In this document: one piece after another, positions 18,625 through 27,064 of the stretch
Numbering within the stretch: position 1 is the stretch's first letter
How the letters are laid out: every line of letters begins with the position of its first letter
From: Hyphomonadaceae bacterium
GTDB taxonomy: Bacteria > Pseudomonadota > Alphaproteobacteria > Caulobacterales > Hyphomonadaceae
DNA: 64,000 nt
Reading direction: 5' to 3'
Assembly: GCA_030697555.1 (NCBI GenBank)
Contig: JAUYPV010000066.1
Coordinates: 1-64,000, forward strand
Position numbers and translations under genes: made by a program
Notes under the pieces: model-generated
What the model was told of the DNA's origin: nothing
The model's input: only the letters and a program-made list of their open reading frames with translations
The model's database searches: none

Positions 18625-19329
18625 ATGGCCAAGATCCTCATGCCCAAAGCGACAGCCGTCTGGCTGATCGACAACACCACGCTCACCTTCGAGCAGATCG
18701 CCGATTTCTGCGAACTCCACCCGCTGGAAGTCAAAGGCATCGCCGACGGCGAAGTGGCCGAGAACATGCGCGGCGCAGACCCCGTGGCTTCGGGAGAGCT
18801 GACCCGCGAAGAGATCGAGAAGGGCGAGAAGGACAAGACCTACCTCCTCAAGATGCCGCCGCTGAAGCACGCCAACGTGCCGGAGCCCAAGAAGAAGGGC
18901 GCCCGCTTCACCCCGGTGTCTCGGCGCAAGGACCGTCCCGACGCGATCGCCTGGTTCCTGCGCCACCACCCGGAAATCACCGACGCGCAGATCTCGCGCC
19001 TGATCGGCACCACCAAGTCGACCATCGAGTCGGTCCGCTCGCGCCAGCACTGGAATGCGCCGAACCTCAAGCCGGTCGATCCCGTGACGCTGGGCCTTTG
19101 CTCGCAGATCGAACTCGACGCGCTGGTCTCGAAAGCCGCCGCCAAGAAATCGCAGACGCGCGACGAGAAGGAAGCCAGGCTCTCTGGCCCGACGCTCCGC
19201 AAGGTCGTGACGCCTCCCCCGCCGGCGGCGCCTGAGCCCGGCACGGAAGACGAAAACGCGCCGCGCCGCGAAGTCTCGGCCGCCCAGGTGTTCGCGAATT
19301 TCGGCAAGTCGAAGCCGGTCGGGGAATAG
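18625..19329 (+). CDS. trcR: Cell cycle regulator TrcR (DUF1013)
   Basis: A 234-residue protein of the DUF1013 family, now called cell cycle transcriptional regulator TrcR. The first 60 residues (PKATAVWLIDNTTLTFEQIA) form a helix-turn-helix-like unit. A second HTH-like unit lies near 112-145 (PEITDAQISRLIGTTKSTIE). The C-terminal 45 residues are disordered, rich in Pro/Ala/Lys. The family associates with RNA polymerase in Caulobacter. A good Shine-Dalgarno (GAGGCG) precedes the ATG, and a terminator-like hairpin lies just upstream. Confidence 0.88.
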   Translation: MAKILMPKATAVWLIDNTTLTFEQIADFCELHPLEVKGIADGEVAENMRGADPVASGELTREEIEKGEKDKTYLLKMPPLKHANVPEPKKKGARFTPVSRRKDRPDAIAWFLRHHPEITDAQISRLIGTTKSTIESVRSRQHWNAPNLKPVDPVTLGLCSQIELDALVSKAAAKKSQTRDEKEARLSGPTLRKVVTPPPPAAPEPGTEDENAPRREVSAAQVFANFGKSKPVGE

Positions 19330-19333
19330 TCTC

Positions 19334-19702
19334 CTACTCCTCCGGATAGTTCGGACCGTCATCGCCTGCGCGCAACGCGCGGGGGCTTTGCGGCGGCAGA
19401 CGCGTCGCGGCCTGCGCCATGCCGCTGAAGCGCTCTTCCAGCGCATCGAGCCGGTCATACGACCGGTTCAGCACGGTGAGGATGTCGGCCAGCATCTTGA
19501 GACCGAGCCAGATCGCGAAGGGCAGCGCGATGCCGCCCGTGACCTGGAACGCCGCGAGCAGGTACTGGCCCCGCACGATGCTGACGATCCCCTGCACCAC
19601 AACAACCAGCGCCAGCGTGGCAAGAAAGCCGCCCACCAGCGCCAGCGCCGACCGCAGCAGGCTGGGCGACAGCGGCTGTTCGTGATCCCAAAGGCCTCTC
19701 AT
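19334..19702 (-). CDS. DUF4282-like membrane protein
   Basis: A 122-residue protein with two hydrophobic helices at about residues 17-42 and 52-78, then a charged helical tail (NRSYDRLDALEERF) and a disordered end. The layout resembles DUF4282, as at 9797-10117. An alternative GTG start at 19771 would add 23 residues but has no ribosome-binding site; the ATG at 19702 with AGGCG upstream is preferred. It is convergent with trcR, four bases apart. The function is unknown. Confidence 0.65.
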   Translation of the reverse strand: MRGLWDHEQPLSPSLLRSALALVGGFLATLALVVVVQGIVSIVRGQYLLAAFQVTGGIALPFAIWLGLKMLADILTVLNRSYDRLDALEERFSGMAQAATRLPPQSPRALRAGDDGPNYPEE

Positions 19703-19839
19703 CCGGCGCCTCGTCCTGGCCAACTCAGTTGTGTCCCGCACAATTGGGTTCGAGGCTGCGAAGTCAACCACAGCACAGGTTCATGCCCGGCCCTTCGGCC
19801 TGTGCTAGCGTTTCCGCCAATCCGGAGGGGATGCTCACA

Positions 19840-20616
19840 ATGCGGTTCAACCTGTTCCACCTGGCCCTTGCCGCCGGTCTGGCGGTGCTTTGCCAGGCCA
19901 TGCCTGCCCATGCTCAGGCGACCCGGACCTGGGTCTCCGGCGTAGGTGACGACGTCAATCCGTGCAGCCGAACGGCGCCCTGCAAGACCTTCGCTGGCGC
20001 GATCTCCAAGACCGCCGCGGGCGGCCAGATCAGCGTGCTCGATCCAGCCGGCTTCGGCTCAGTCACCATCACCAAGTCGATCAGCATCGTCGCCGAAGGC
20101 GCCGAAGGCGGTGTACTCGCCTCGCAGACCAATGGCGTCACCGTGAATGTCGGCCCGAGGGATGTCGTGATGCTGCGCGGCCTCATCATCGAGGGCGCGG
20201 GCAACGGCCTTAACGGGATCAGGATGATCGCCGGCGGCGACCTTCATGTCGAAGACAGCGTCATCCGCGGTTTTCAGGCCGAGACCACAGGCGTCGGCGT
20301 CTTGGTCGAATCCTCGGCGGATTCACGCGTCTTCATCTCCAACACGGCCATCTCGAAAAATCTGCGCGGTGTCGTCGTGAAGCCTGCGGCAGGCGCATCC
20401 GTCTTCCTCGATCGGGTTCAGATGATCGAAAACACCAACGCCGGCGTTACGGCAGACGGCGCGAAGGCAACGGTGCGCCTCAACCAGTCGACCGTCACCG
20501 CCAATGGGACGGGCCTTGCCGCGCTCAATAGCGGCCAGATCCTGTCCTTCGGCAACAATGCGATTGCGGGGAACACACAGGACGGCGCACCAACCGGCGC
20601 GATCTCGCTTAGGTGA
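19840..20616 (+). CDS. Exported right-handed beta-helix protein
   Basis: A 258-residue secreted protein: signal peptide (LALAAGLAVLCQAMPAHA) cut near residue 22, then repeated short strands of a right-handed parallel beta-helix (VTITKSISIVAEGAEGG, VMLRGLIIEGAG, VFISNTAISKN). The opening VSGVGDDVNPCSRTAPCKT is typical of a widely scattered pectate-lyase-fold family. No catalytic residues are evident. The ATG at 19840 sits nine bases from GGAGGGG, better than the ATG at 19831. The role may be structural or adhesive. Confidence 0.75.
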   Translation: MRFNLFHLALAAGLAVLCQAMPAHAQATRTWVSGVGDDVNPCSRTAPCKTFAGAISKTAAGGQISVLDPAGFGSVTITKSISIVAEGAEGGVLASQTNGVTVNVGPRDVVMLRGLIIEGAGNGLNGIRMIAGGDLHVEDSVIRGFQAETTGVGVLVESSADSRVFISNTAISKNLRGVVVKPAAGASVFLDRVQMIENTNAGVTADGAKATVRLNQSTVTANGTGLAALNSGQILSFGNNAIAGNTQDGAPTGAISLR

Positions 20617-20674
20617 GACGCGTCAGGCCGATGGCCTGAAGTTCAGCGCGAGAGAATGACGGACAGAGCTGGCC

Positions 20675-20848
20675 TCAGGCCGGCCCCGTCTGAAGCTGCG
20701 TTATCTCGTCCTTTATTCGAAGTTTCTTCCGTTTGAGCTCGTGGATTCTGACCTCGTCACCAGCCGGGTGTTTGAGTTCTGCGGCGATCGCCGCGTCGAG
20801 CCGCTTGTGGCGCTCGGCCAACTCCCGAATGCGTGCTTCCAGGCTCAT
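20675..20848 (-). CDS. DUF465 (YdcH-like) protein, 57 aa
   Basis: A short gene translating to 57 residues: starts MSLEARIRELAERHKRLDAA, then a hairpin of two charged helices with HELKRKKLRIKDEITQLQ. This is the DUF465/YdcH pattern. It starts at an ATG with AGGAGAGAC-type purines upstream on the minus strand. It is divergent from a second DUF465 gene at 21294, with a 445-bp gap between. The family is conserved but uncharacterised; length is normal. Confidence 0.8.
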   Translation of the reverse strand: MSLEARIRELAERHKRLDAAIAAELKHPAGDEVRIHELKRKKLRIKDEITQLQTGPA

Positions 20849-21080
20849 CAAGTCTCTCCTGTTCTGGGGCCCACGGAGACCTGGCTGGTTGGGATTCCAG
20901 CCTTCCGCAGCCCACCCCGACCGCGAGCGCGCCGGACGGCGTCCGCTCCGGTCCAGAAGAGACCGTTACGGCTCGCTGACCAGCCGCGAGGAGAAGTGAA
21001 ACACGAACAGAATCGGCAGTCACGCCTTGAAAACCCCGAAAGGCGGACGGCCATGAAAAAAATGTCAGATTCCTGGTTTG

Positions 21081-21154
21081 GGGGCGCCCACCGCCTCTGC
21101 GGAAGGCGCCGACTCGCCGATCGGCGAGGCTCCCTCCGCCTTCCGGGGCGCCCC
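21081..21154. repeat. Nested inverted repeat / RNA-like structure
   Basis: Three levels pair: GGGGCGCCC (21081-21089) with GGGCGCCCC (21146-21154), CGGAAGGCG (21100-21108) with CGCCTTCCG (21137-21145), and a central TCGCCGATCGGCGA palindrome at 21114-21127. It would fold into a long stem on either strand. There is no T-tract, so it is not a simple terminator. Confidence 0.6.
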
Positions 21155-21158
21155 GGAA

Positions 21159-21172
21159 TTTGGTACACCAAA
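21159..21172. promoter_or_regulatory. Palindromic operator-like site
   Basis: TTTGGT and ACCAAA flank AC, a symmetric 14-bp site upstream of the plus-strand DUF465 gene. The symmetry suggests a dimeric repressor site; no cognate regulator is identified. Confidence 0.3.
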
Positions 21173-21293
21173 GCTGCGGCAGGAGGCCGGACCGGTCCCG
21201 TCGGTTTGTTGGCTCCCGCCTATGTCAGTGCTTTGAATCGGCGCCGGATTCCGGCATCGGTTCCGGCGGGGACATGGATGCTGGAGGGCGCGG

Positions 21294-21512
21294 GTGAACG
21301 AAGACGTCTTCGATACCGGAGACATCGACAAGATGGTCGAGCGTCTCGAGGAGCTGCGCGCCCGTCACCGCGAACTCGATGCCGAGATCGACATGCTCGA
21401 ACGGGACGGCGGCCAGGATTTCCGTATCATGGGGCTGAAGCGCGAGAAGCTGCGCATCAAGGACCGCATCGCCTGGCTCTCTTCGCATCTCACACCGGAC
21501 ATCATCGCCTAG
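21294..21512 (+). CDS. DUF465 (YdcH-like) protein, 72 aa
   Basis: A 72-residue protein with a 20-residue acidic N-terminus, then the DUF465 helical hairpin (ELRARHRELDAEIDMLERDG and LKREKLRIKDRIAWL). It starts at GTG 21294 with GGAGGGC upstream. It is clearly paralogous to the minus-strand gene at 20675-20848, with the same KLRIKD core. Such pairs occur in alphaproteobacteria. The function is unknown. Confidence 0.8.
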   Translation: MNEDVFDTGDIDKMVERLEELRARHRELDAEIDMLERDGGQDFRIMGLKREKLRIKDRIAWLSSHLTPDIIA

Positions 21513-21698
21513 GCATCCAGAGATCCGCGCGCTTTCCCCTACGCACTCGCGCGCGGGGCGAACCGCCCGGTTCCGTGGCGCGGCTGCATCGCGTGTAAAC
21601 AATCTGTCGTAGACGGACGATTTGCACGTACCGGGGACAAGACACATCAACCATCTCGCGGCAGGTGTAGGCATCGCATTCGTGGGGAGCCCGCGCCG

Positions 21699-23897
21699 AT
21701 GTCTCAACATACAATCTCTGCACCGAAATTCGTGGCCGCGCTTATGGCCGCAGCTTCAGCCGTGGCGCTGTTCGCCTCGCCCGCCGTCGCCCAGGCGCCG
21801 CCCGAGAGCGGACTGGACGTCGTGATCATCACCGCCAACCAGCGCGAAGAAGACCTGCAGGACGTCGCGATCTCCGCGGCGGCCCTGCCCACCGACCAGA
21901 TCGAGGCGCTGTTCTCCGGCGGCGAAGACGTGCTGGCGATCGCCGCGCGCGTGCCGGGCGTCTATGGCGAAAGCTCGAACGGCCGTGTCGCTCCCCGGTT
22001 CTACATTCGCGGCCTAGGCAACACCGACTTCGATCTCGCCGCCTCGCAGCCCGTCTCGATCATCATGGACGACGTGGTGATGGAAAACGTCGTGCTGAAA
22101 TCGACGCCTCTGTTCGACCTCGACCGCGTCGAGGTCTATCGCGGCCCGCAGGGCACGCTGTTCGGCCGCAACACCACGGCCGGCATCATCCGCTTCACAT
22201 CGGCAAAGCCCACCGAAGAGTTCGACGCCCGCGCGCAGGCCTCGTTCGGCTCGTTCGGCACTGTGACGTTCGACGGCGCTGTCGGAGGCCAGATCGCCCC
22301 GGGCGTTTCCGCGCGCGGCTCGGTGCTCGTCCAGCACCGCGACAACTGGATCGACAACACCTTCGTCGCGACCGACGACGATGAACTTGGGGGCTTTGAC
22401 GAAGTCGCCGGCCGGGCGCAGCTTCTGTTCACGCCCAGCGATGATCTCGACATCCTGCTCAACATTCATGGCCGTCAGCTCGACGGCACGTCAGCGATCT
22501 TCCGCGCCAATGTGATCACGCCGGGAACCAACGGCCTCAACGCCAACTACGATCGCGATCGTGTCACCTTCAATCAGGGCGGCGGCAACCCGCAGCACTA
22601 TGAGGGCTGGGGCGCCTCGGCCAATGTCGGCTGGGATATCGGCGAACTGACGCTGACCTCAATCACCGGCTACGAGACCACCAACGGCTCCAGCCGCGGC
22701 GACATCGACGGCGGCGTAGCCGGTGTCGGCCCGGGCTTCATCCCGTTCGACAGCGATACCCGGGACGGCCTCGACGATCTCGAACAGTTTACCCAGGAAG
22801 TCCGGATCGCCGGTGATACCGGCGGCCGTCTGGTCTGGCAGGCCGGCGCCTATTATTTCAACTCATACTTCAACATCACCACCGTCGGCCCGTTAGGGTT
22901 CCCGCCCTCGACGACCGTGACGCACGAGAACACGTCATGGGCCCTGTTCGGCCAGGCGAGCTACGACATCACCGATGCGTTCAGCGTCACCGGCGGCCTG
23001 CGCTACACCGACGACGACAAGGATTTCGCCGTCGCCGGCGCCCCCGCCAATAACCGCACGGTCTCGGACGATCATGTGAGCTGGGACGTCAGCGCGATGT
23101 ACGACATCACGCCCGACTTCTCGATCTATGGCCGCGTCGCTGACGGCTTCCGCGGTCCCTCCATCCAGGGCCGCGATGTCGCCTTCTTCAACCCGCCGTC
23201 GGTTGCGCAATCGGAAACGGTCACCTCGTTTGAGGTCGGCGCGAAATCCAGCCTGCTCGACAACACGCTGCGCCTCAACGGCGCGGTCTACACCTACGAG
23301 GTCAACGACATCCAGCTCACGGCTGTGGGCGGCGGCGGCAACCTCGTCCAGCTCGTCAACGCCGACAAGGGCAAGGCGACGGGACTGGAAGTCGACGCCG
23401 AATGGCAGCCGATCGAGAACCTCGTCTTCACCGGCGGCTTCGCCTGGACCGACACCGAACTCGACGATCCGGGCCTCGCTGTCGGCATCTGCGCGCAGTG
23501 CACGGTCACCGACCCCATCGTCGTGATCAATGCCACGAACCGCGCCCTGGTCGACGGCAACCCCTTCCCCAACGCACCGGAAATGACCGCCGACTTCACC
23601 GCCCGCTGGTCCGTGCCGCTGGGCGATGACGCGGAGTTCTTCGCCTTCACCGACTGGGCCTACCAGGGCGAGACCAACCTCTTCATCTACGAGTCGACCG
23701 AATTCCAGACGGACGACCAGTTCGAGGGCGGCCTCAAGTTCGGCTGGGCGAAAACCGATGGCTCGCTCGAAGTCGCAGCCTTCGCCCGCAACATCACGGA
23801 CGAGGACAACATCAAGGGCGGCATCGACTTCAACAACAACACCGCCTTCGTCAACGAGCCCCGCATCATCGGCGTCTCGGTGAAGATCACCAACTAG
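21699..23897 (+). CDS. TonB-dependent receptor
   Basis: A 732-residue outer-membrane receptor. A signal peptide (residues 1-31, ending AVAQA) precedes the TonB-box-like stretch VVIITANQREEDLQDV, a plug domain with RFYIRGLGN and VEVYRGPQGTLFGRNTTAG, and a 22-strand-type barrel ending with an aromatic-poor VSVKITN. Closest in style to the large receptor class of Caulobacterales and Sphingomonadales that import glycans or other organics; the ligand is unknown. It is a single gene ending in a terminator. Confidence 0.9.
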   Translation: MSQHTISAPKFVAALMAAASAVALFASPAVAQAPPESGLDVVIITANQREEDLQDVAISAAALPTDQIEALFSGGEDVLAIAARVPGVYGESSNGRVAPRFYIRGLGNTDFDLAASQPVSIIMDDVVMENVVLKSTPLFDLDRVEVYRGPQGTLFGRNTTAGIIRFTSAKPTEEFDARAQASFGSFGTVTFDGAVGGQIAPGVSARGSVLVQHRDNWIDNTFVATDDDELGGFDEVAGRAQLLFTPSDDLDILLNIHGRQLDGTSAIFRANVITPGTNGLNANYDRDRVTFNQGGGNPQHYEGWGASANVGWDIGELTLTSITGYETTNGSSRGDIDGGVAGVGPGFIPFDSDTRDGLDDLEQFTQEVRIAGDTGGRLVWQAGAYYFNSYFNITTVGPLGFPPSTTVTHENTSWALFGQASYDITDAFSVTGGLRYTDDDKDFAVAGAPANNRTVSDDHVSWDVSAMYDITPDFSIYGRVADGFRGPSIQGRDVAFFNPPSVAQSETVTSFEVGAKSSLLDNTLRLNGAVYTYEVNDIQLTAVGGGGNLVQLVNADKGKATGLEVDAEWQPIENLVFTGGFAWTDTELDDPGLAVGICAQCTVTDPIVVINATNRALVDGNPFPNAPEMTADFTARWSVPLGDDAEFFAFTDWAYQGETNLFIYESTEFQTDDQFEGGLKFGWAKTDGSLEVAAFARNITDEDNIKGGIDFNNNTAFVNEPRIIGVSVKITN

Positions 23898-23921
23898 ACC
23901 TTCGCGCATACGCGCTGAACA

Positions 23922-23953
23922 GGGCCGCTCCGGTAATCCGGGGCGGCCTTTTC
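23922..23953 (+). terminator. Rho-independent terminator after the TonB receptor
   Basis: GGCCGC, CCGG and their complements form a stem broken by one bulge, followed by TTTTC, 25 bases after the receptor stop. Confidence 0.8.
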
Positions 23954-23961
23954 GGTGTGCC

Positions 23962-24261
23962 TCAGACCACCCGCGTCGAGACGATGTCGTGGATCTCGAC
24001 ACCCGTTGAACTGGTCGACAGCTTCCGCAGCATCGCGACCATCTCGCGACTGTAGTCTTTGGCGAAATGCTCCTGCACCGCCGCCATGTCGCGCCAGCGC
24101 TCGACGAACACGAACGTGCCCCGTGCCATCACGTCCTCATGGAAGCCGTGGCTGATGCAGCCCGGCTCCGTCCGCGACAGCATCACATGGCGGCTCGCCG
24201 CTGCGATCAACTCCGCCCGGTTCTCCTCCGGCGCCACGACCGTCCCGGTGATCAGGATCAT
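23962..24261 (-). CDS. Antibiotic biosynthesis monooxygenase-type protein
   Basis: A 99-residue ABM-fold protein (dimeric alpha/beta barrel): ILITGTVVAPEENRAELIAA at the start, EPGCISHGFHED, and FVFVERWRDMAAVQEH. The family covers quinol monooxygenases and many proteins of unknown role. The ATG at 24261 has GAGGAGG upstream; an extension of 28 residues in the frame is basic and unsupported. It follows the lipoprotein gene on the same strand, after a terminator. Confidence 0.85.
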   Translation of the reverse strand: MILITGTVVAPEENRAELIAAASRHVMLSRTEPGCISHGFHEDVMARGTFVFVERWRDMAAVQEHFAKDYSREMVAMLRKLSTSSTGVEIHDIVSTRVV

Positions 24262-24315
24262 CGCACCCTCCTCTGCAGCGGCCACAACCTGCCCCCTCGA
24301 ACGCCGAAACGCAAA

Positions 24316-24341
24316 GCGCCGTCTCCCGAAGGAGACGGCGC
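24316..24341 (-). terminator. Terminator downstream of lipoprotein gene
   Basis: An 11-bp perfect stem (GCGCCGTCTCC) with a TTCG loop read on the minus strand, then TTTGCGTTT. It lies 32 bases after the lipoprotein stop and upstream of the ABM gene. Confidence 0.75.
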
Positions 24342-24372
24342 ACACAACCCGGTCAGGTTGTAGTTGGTAGAC

Positions 24373-24927
24373 TTAGAACGACGACTGAGCCGGCGTTTCC
24401 GTCGTCGTCGGCTGGGTCACCACGGCTTCGGTCGGCGGGGCTTCGGCGCCGGCCGAGCAGCAGCGGAGCTGCATCTCGAGAACCTGGCCCTGGAAGCGGC
24501 ACTCATTGTCGTCGATCGCGCGCATGATCGTCGGCGCGCCGGCGCGGAACGTGTAGCGCGTCTGCGTGCAGGAGATCAGCTTGTAGCCCGGCGAGCACGA
24601 TCCGATCTTCTGGCGCTGCACCGTGCGGGTCTCGCAGTGCAGGGCGGTCTGCTTGGCGGAAGTGGCGGCCGCATCAGCCGAAGCCTGCGCAGCGTTGGCG
24701 CGCGACAGGGCGTTCTCGGCGATCTGGCGGGCCTGGCCCACGCTCATGTTGGTTTCGGCAAGCGCACGCTTCTGGCCGTCGATCTCGACGTTCACCTTGC
24801 ACACGTCTTTCTTCAGGTTGTCCGGGTTCGAGCAATACTCGACGACTGTCATCTCGTCGGGGATCTGCTGACATGCAGTCGCCGCGGCTGCGAGCACGAT
24901 CGCCGACGCAATAATTTTCAAATTCAT
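24373..24927 (-). CDS. Lipoprotein with central coiled coil
   Basis: A 184-residue predicted lipoprotein. The signal segment KIIASAIVLAAAATAC ends in a plausible lipobox Cys. Residues 60-90 are an Ala-rich helix (ALSRANAAQASADAAATSAK). The C-terminal half has six Cys, including CC, which may form disulfides. I do not recognise the family. The ATG at 24927 gives a proper signal peptide; the frame extends 11 codons upstream. Confidence 0.7.
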   Translation of the reverse strand: MNLKIIASAIVLAAAATACQQIPDEMTVVEYCSNPDNLKKDVCKVNVEIDGQKRALAETNMSVGQARQIAENALSRANAAQASADAAATSAKQTALHCETRTVQRQKIGSCSPGYKLISCTQTRYTFRAGAPTIMRAIDDNECRFQGQVLEMQLRCCSAGAEAPPTEAVVTQPTTTETPAQSSF

Positions 24928-25234
24928 TTTGTGAAGCCTCCAATCACCTGAGACGAACATGGATCAGCCAAGCGTCCGGGCAAGTGAAAACCCCGCAAAC
25001 CTTCACGCAAACAGCAGCTTGGCTCTGTCACACCTCGCCCCGGACGCGACGTTCGTTCCGATTTGCGATATGCGCGCGATTACATCGAGTTCATCCGCAT
25101 TCGGACGTTCCTGAATCTTGTGAGAATCTTCCGCGGAGTTCCGCCCGATCCCTGCGAGGCGCCAGCTCACAGCGACAAGCTTTGCCAATCCGTAATCGAT
25201 AAGGTTCACTGCGCACCGGTCGAAGGGGACGGTT
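24928..25234. other. Divergent intergenic region
   Basis: 307 bp between a minus-strand lipoprotein and a plus-strand lipoprotein hydrolase, so it should hold both promoters. A GTG-started minus-strand frame at 25003-25209 (68 residues) and a TTG-started plus-strand frame from 25063 are open, but neither has recognisable similarity or a good ribosome-binding site. I see no other structure. Confidence 0.5.
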
Positions 25235-26101
25235 GTGTTTCAGAAAATTTTCCGCGCAGGCGGCCTTGCCGCCATCGCAGCGCTCCTGCTCGCATCCTGC
25301 AACACCTACCCCACCTTGGCGGCGCGCACCGCCATGCTCTCCGGCAACGCGCAGTACTACGCGCCGCCTCCAGCTTCACTCGAGGCGCCTGGACGCGCGC
25401 CCTTGGTGATCCTCGTCTCCGGCTGCGGCGGACTCGTCGGGCTTGAAGGTCCCAAGACCGTGATGAGCGACTATGCCGCCGCGGCCAACCGCGCCGGCGC
25501 CTATGCCGTCGTGGTCGATAGCTTCGGCTCGCGCGGCATGGATTTCGAGACCGCTGTGAAGACCACCTGCAGCGGCCTGCGGCTACGCGGCAATGCCCGC
25601 GCCGGAGACATCCTCGCCGCCGAAGTGCTCGCCGAGAAACACTGGAACATCGACTTCTCCGCCGTGATCGTTGCCGGCTGGAGCCATGGCGGCTGGACGG
25701 TGATGGAGCTTCTCTCCGCCGGTCGCGATGCCCGCTACGTCGGCAACTTCCGCGTCGAAAAGCCGGCGCCACGCGCGCTCACGCCCGACGCCGTCGCTCT
25801 CTTCTATCCCTATTGCGGCTTCCTCAACACGACCGCCTTCCGCAGGTGGGACTTCAAAGGCCCACTGCTCCTCCTCACCGCTGGCCTCGACAACCGCAGC
25901 CCGCCAGAACAATGCGTCTCGCAGGTCGAGGACGCACGTGGCGGCAAGGAAAACATCGAGGCGGTCAACTACGCGGAAGTCACCCACGCGTTCGACGAGT
26001 CCGACCAGATCCCAGGCTCGGAATTCAGATACGATCCTGAAGCCGCCGCCCGCGCCCTCTTCCAGCGCTTCGTCGTTGATGAAGTCGCACGGCTGAACTA
26101 A
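25235..26101 (+). CDS. Lipoprotein, dienelactone hydrolase-like
   Basis: A 288-residue alpha/beta hydrolase anchored as a lipoprotein (lipobox LLLASC near residue 22). It has the oxyanion-region strand PLVILVSGCGGL, the nucleophile motif GWSHGG near residue 150, and a late His in VTHAF with an Asp in LTAGLDN as likely triad members. This fits the dienelactone hydrolase superfamily; the substrate is unknown. The start is a GTG with AAGGGGAC upstream. It is the first of several lipoproteins in this part of the window. Confidence 0.8.
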   Translation: MFQKIFRAGGLAAIAALLLASCNTYPTLAARTAMLSGNAQYYAPPPASLEAPGRAPLVILVSGCGGLVGLEGPKTVMSDYAAAANRAGAYAVVVDSFGSRGMDFETAVKTTCSGLRLRGNARAGDILAAEVLAEKHWNIDFSAVIVAGWSHGGWTVMELLSAGRDARYVGNFRVEKPAPRALTPDAVALFYPYCGFLNTTAFRRWDFKGPLLLLTAGLDNRSPPEQCVSQVEDARGGKENIEAVNYAEVTHAFDESDQIPGSEFRYDPEAAARALFQRFVVDEVARLN

Positions 26102-26281
26102 CGTCGGCAGCCTGAGCTGGAACCCCTGGAAGGGCTGATCGGCGCCCCTGCGGAAGGCTTCACAACTCCATCCCCTCGCTTGACTGGCCGCCCAAATGGA
26201 CGGCCATTTCGCCTCCACACCTCCTCATTGCCCGGCGCCATTGGCGCCGCGCGATGCCGGAGCAGAGATGGCGGGGAATTC

Positions 26282-26992
26282 ATGGGACGGTTACTGGCAG
26301 CGGTTCTCACGATCGCGAGCGCCGTTTGTCTCTACTTCGCGCTGACCCAGCCCATCGTGATTTCGAAGCTGGCCAGCCTCAACCAGATCATCCGCGTCAT
26401 CTATCCCGAAGAAAACTTTGTTGCGGCCCAGGCCGCACGGCCCGCCCAATCCGCGCCCGCTGCAGCGGCGCCTGCTGCGCCCGCCGCCGCCGATCCCGCG
26501 GCGCCGGCCGAACCCGCCCCGCTCAGCCCGTACGAACTCAGAGTCACTCAGTACGAAAAGATGTTCACCGCGCTGGTGCTCAATACGGATTCCGCGAAAA
26601 AGACCTTCGCCGAACTCACCCAGGCGAAAGGCTACACGGCCTGGCAGAGCGCCCGCGTCCTCTACGACGCCGGCGACACGCTGTCCGCCACTGCCATCAT
26701 CGCCTTCAGCATCGTCTATCCCATCGTGAAGACGCTGGCGCTGATGGTGATCATCGCGCTCAACGTCCGGCAGAAGACCGCGCTGAAGCTTGCCGAGTGG
26801 ACCCACAAATACACGATGCTCGACGTCTTCGTCGCCGCCGTGACGGTCGTCGCGGTCTCGACGCAGCAGCTCCTGGTGATCGACACCGGCCCGGCGATCT
26901 GGTGGTATGTCGGTTATCTTGTCGCCGGCTTCGCAGCGGTCATGGTGCTGGTCCGCGCCGGGCAAGAGAAAGCGCCGGCAGCGAGTGCGTGA
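26282..26992 (+). CDS. PqiA-like integral membrane protein
   Basis: A 236-residue protein: one N-terminal helix (residues 3-24), a long Ala/Pro-rich linker (46-80), a soluble helical part, then three helices at about 136-160, 178-197 and 203-226. The C-terminal part (FSIVYPIVKTLALMVIIAL, then HKYTMLDVFVAAVTVVAV) follows the paraquat-inducible protein A pattern. PqiA partners with MCE-domain proteins in lipid transport, but no MCE gene is nearby. The ATG at 26282 is chosen because translation upstream is basic and repeat-like. Confidence 0.65.
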   Translation: MGRLLAAVLTIASAVCLYFALTQPIVISKLASLNQIIRVIYPEENFVAAQAARPAQSAPAAAAPAAPAAADPAAPAEPAPLSPYELRVTQYEKMFTALVLNTDSAKKTFAELTQAKGYTAWQSARVLYDAGDTLSATAIIAFSIVYPIVKTLALMVIIALNVRQKTALKLAEWTHKYTMLDVFVAAVTVVAVSTQQLLVIDTGPAIWWYVGYLVAGFAAVMVLVRAGQEKAPAASA

Positions 26993-27064
26993 GCAGCGTA
27001 CGCAGTCTGGGCTAGGGCCGGTCAGCTGTTTTGCGTGCTCAGCGGCTGTCGGGTAGTATCGGTG

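Larger units (their letters stand above)
20849..21293. other. Intergenic region between divergent DUF465 genes
   Basis: 445 bp with no supported gene. It holds a nested set of inverted repeats at 21081-21154 and a separate 14-bp palindrome at 21159-21172, both entered separately. A plus-strand frame beginning at ATG 21053 runs through the hairpin region, but its product is Arg-rich and not gene-like. Confidence 0.6.

Noticed and set aside
25003-25209. A 68-residue GTG-started minus-strand frame in an intergenic gap
   Set aside because: No ribosome-binding site or family resemblance. It could be real, but the sequence alone does not support it.
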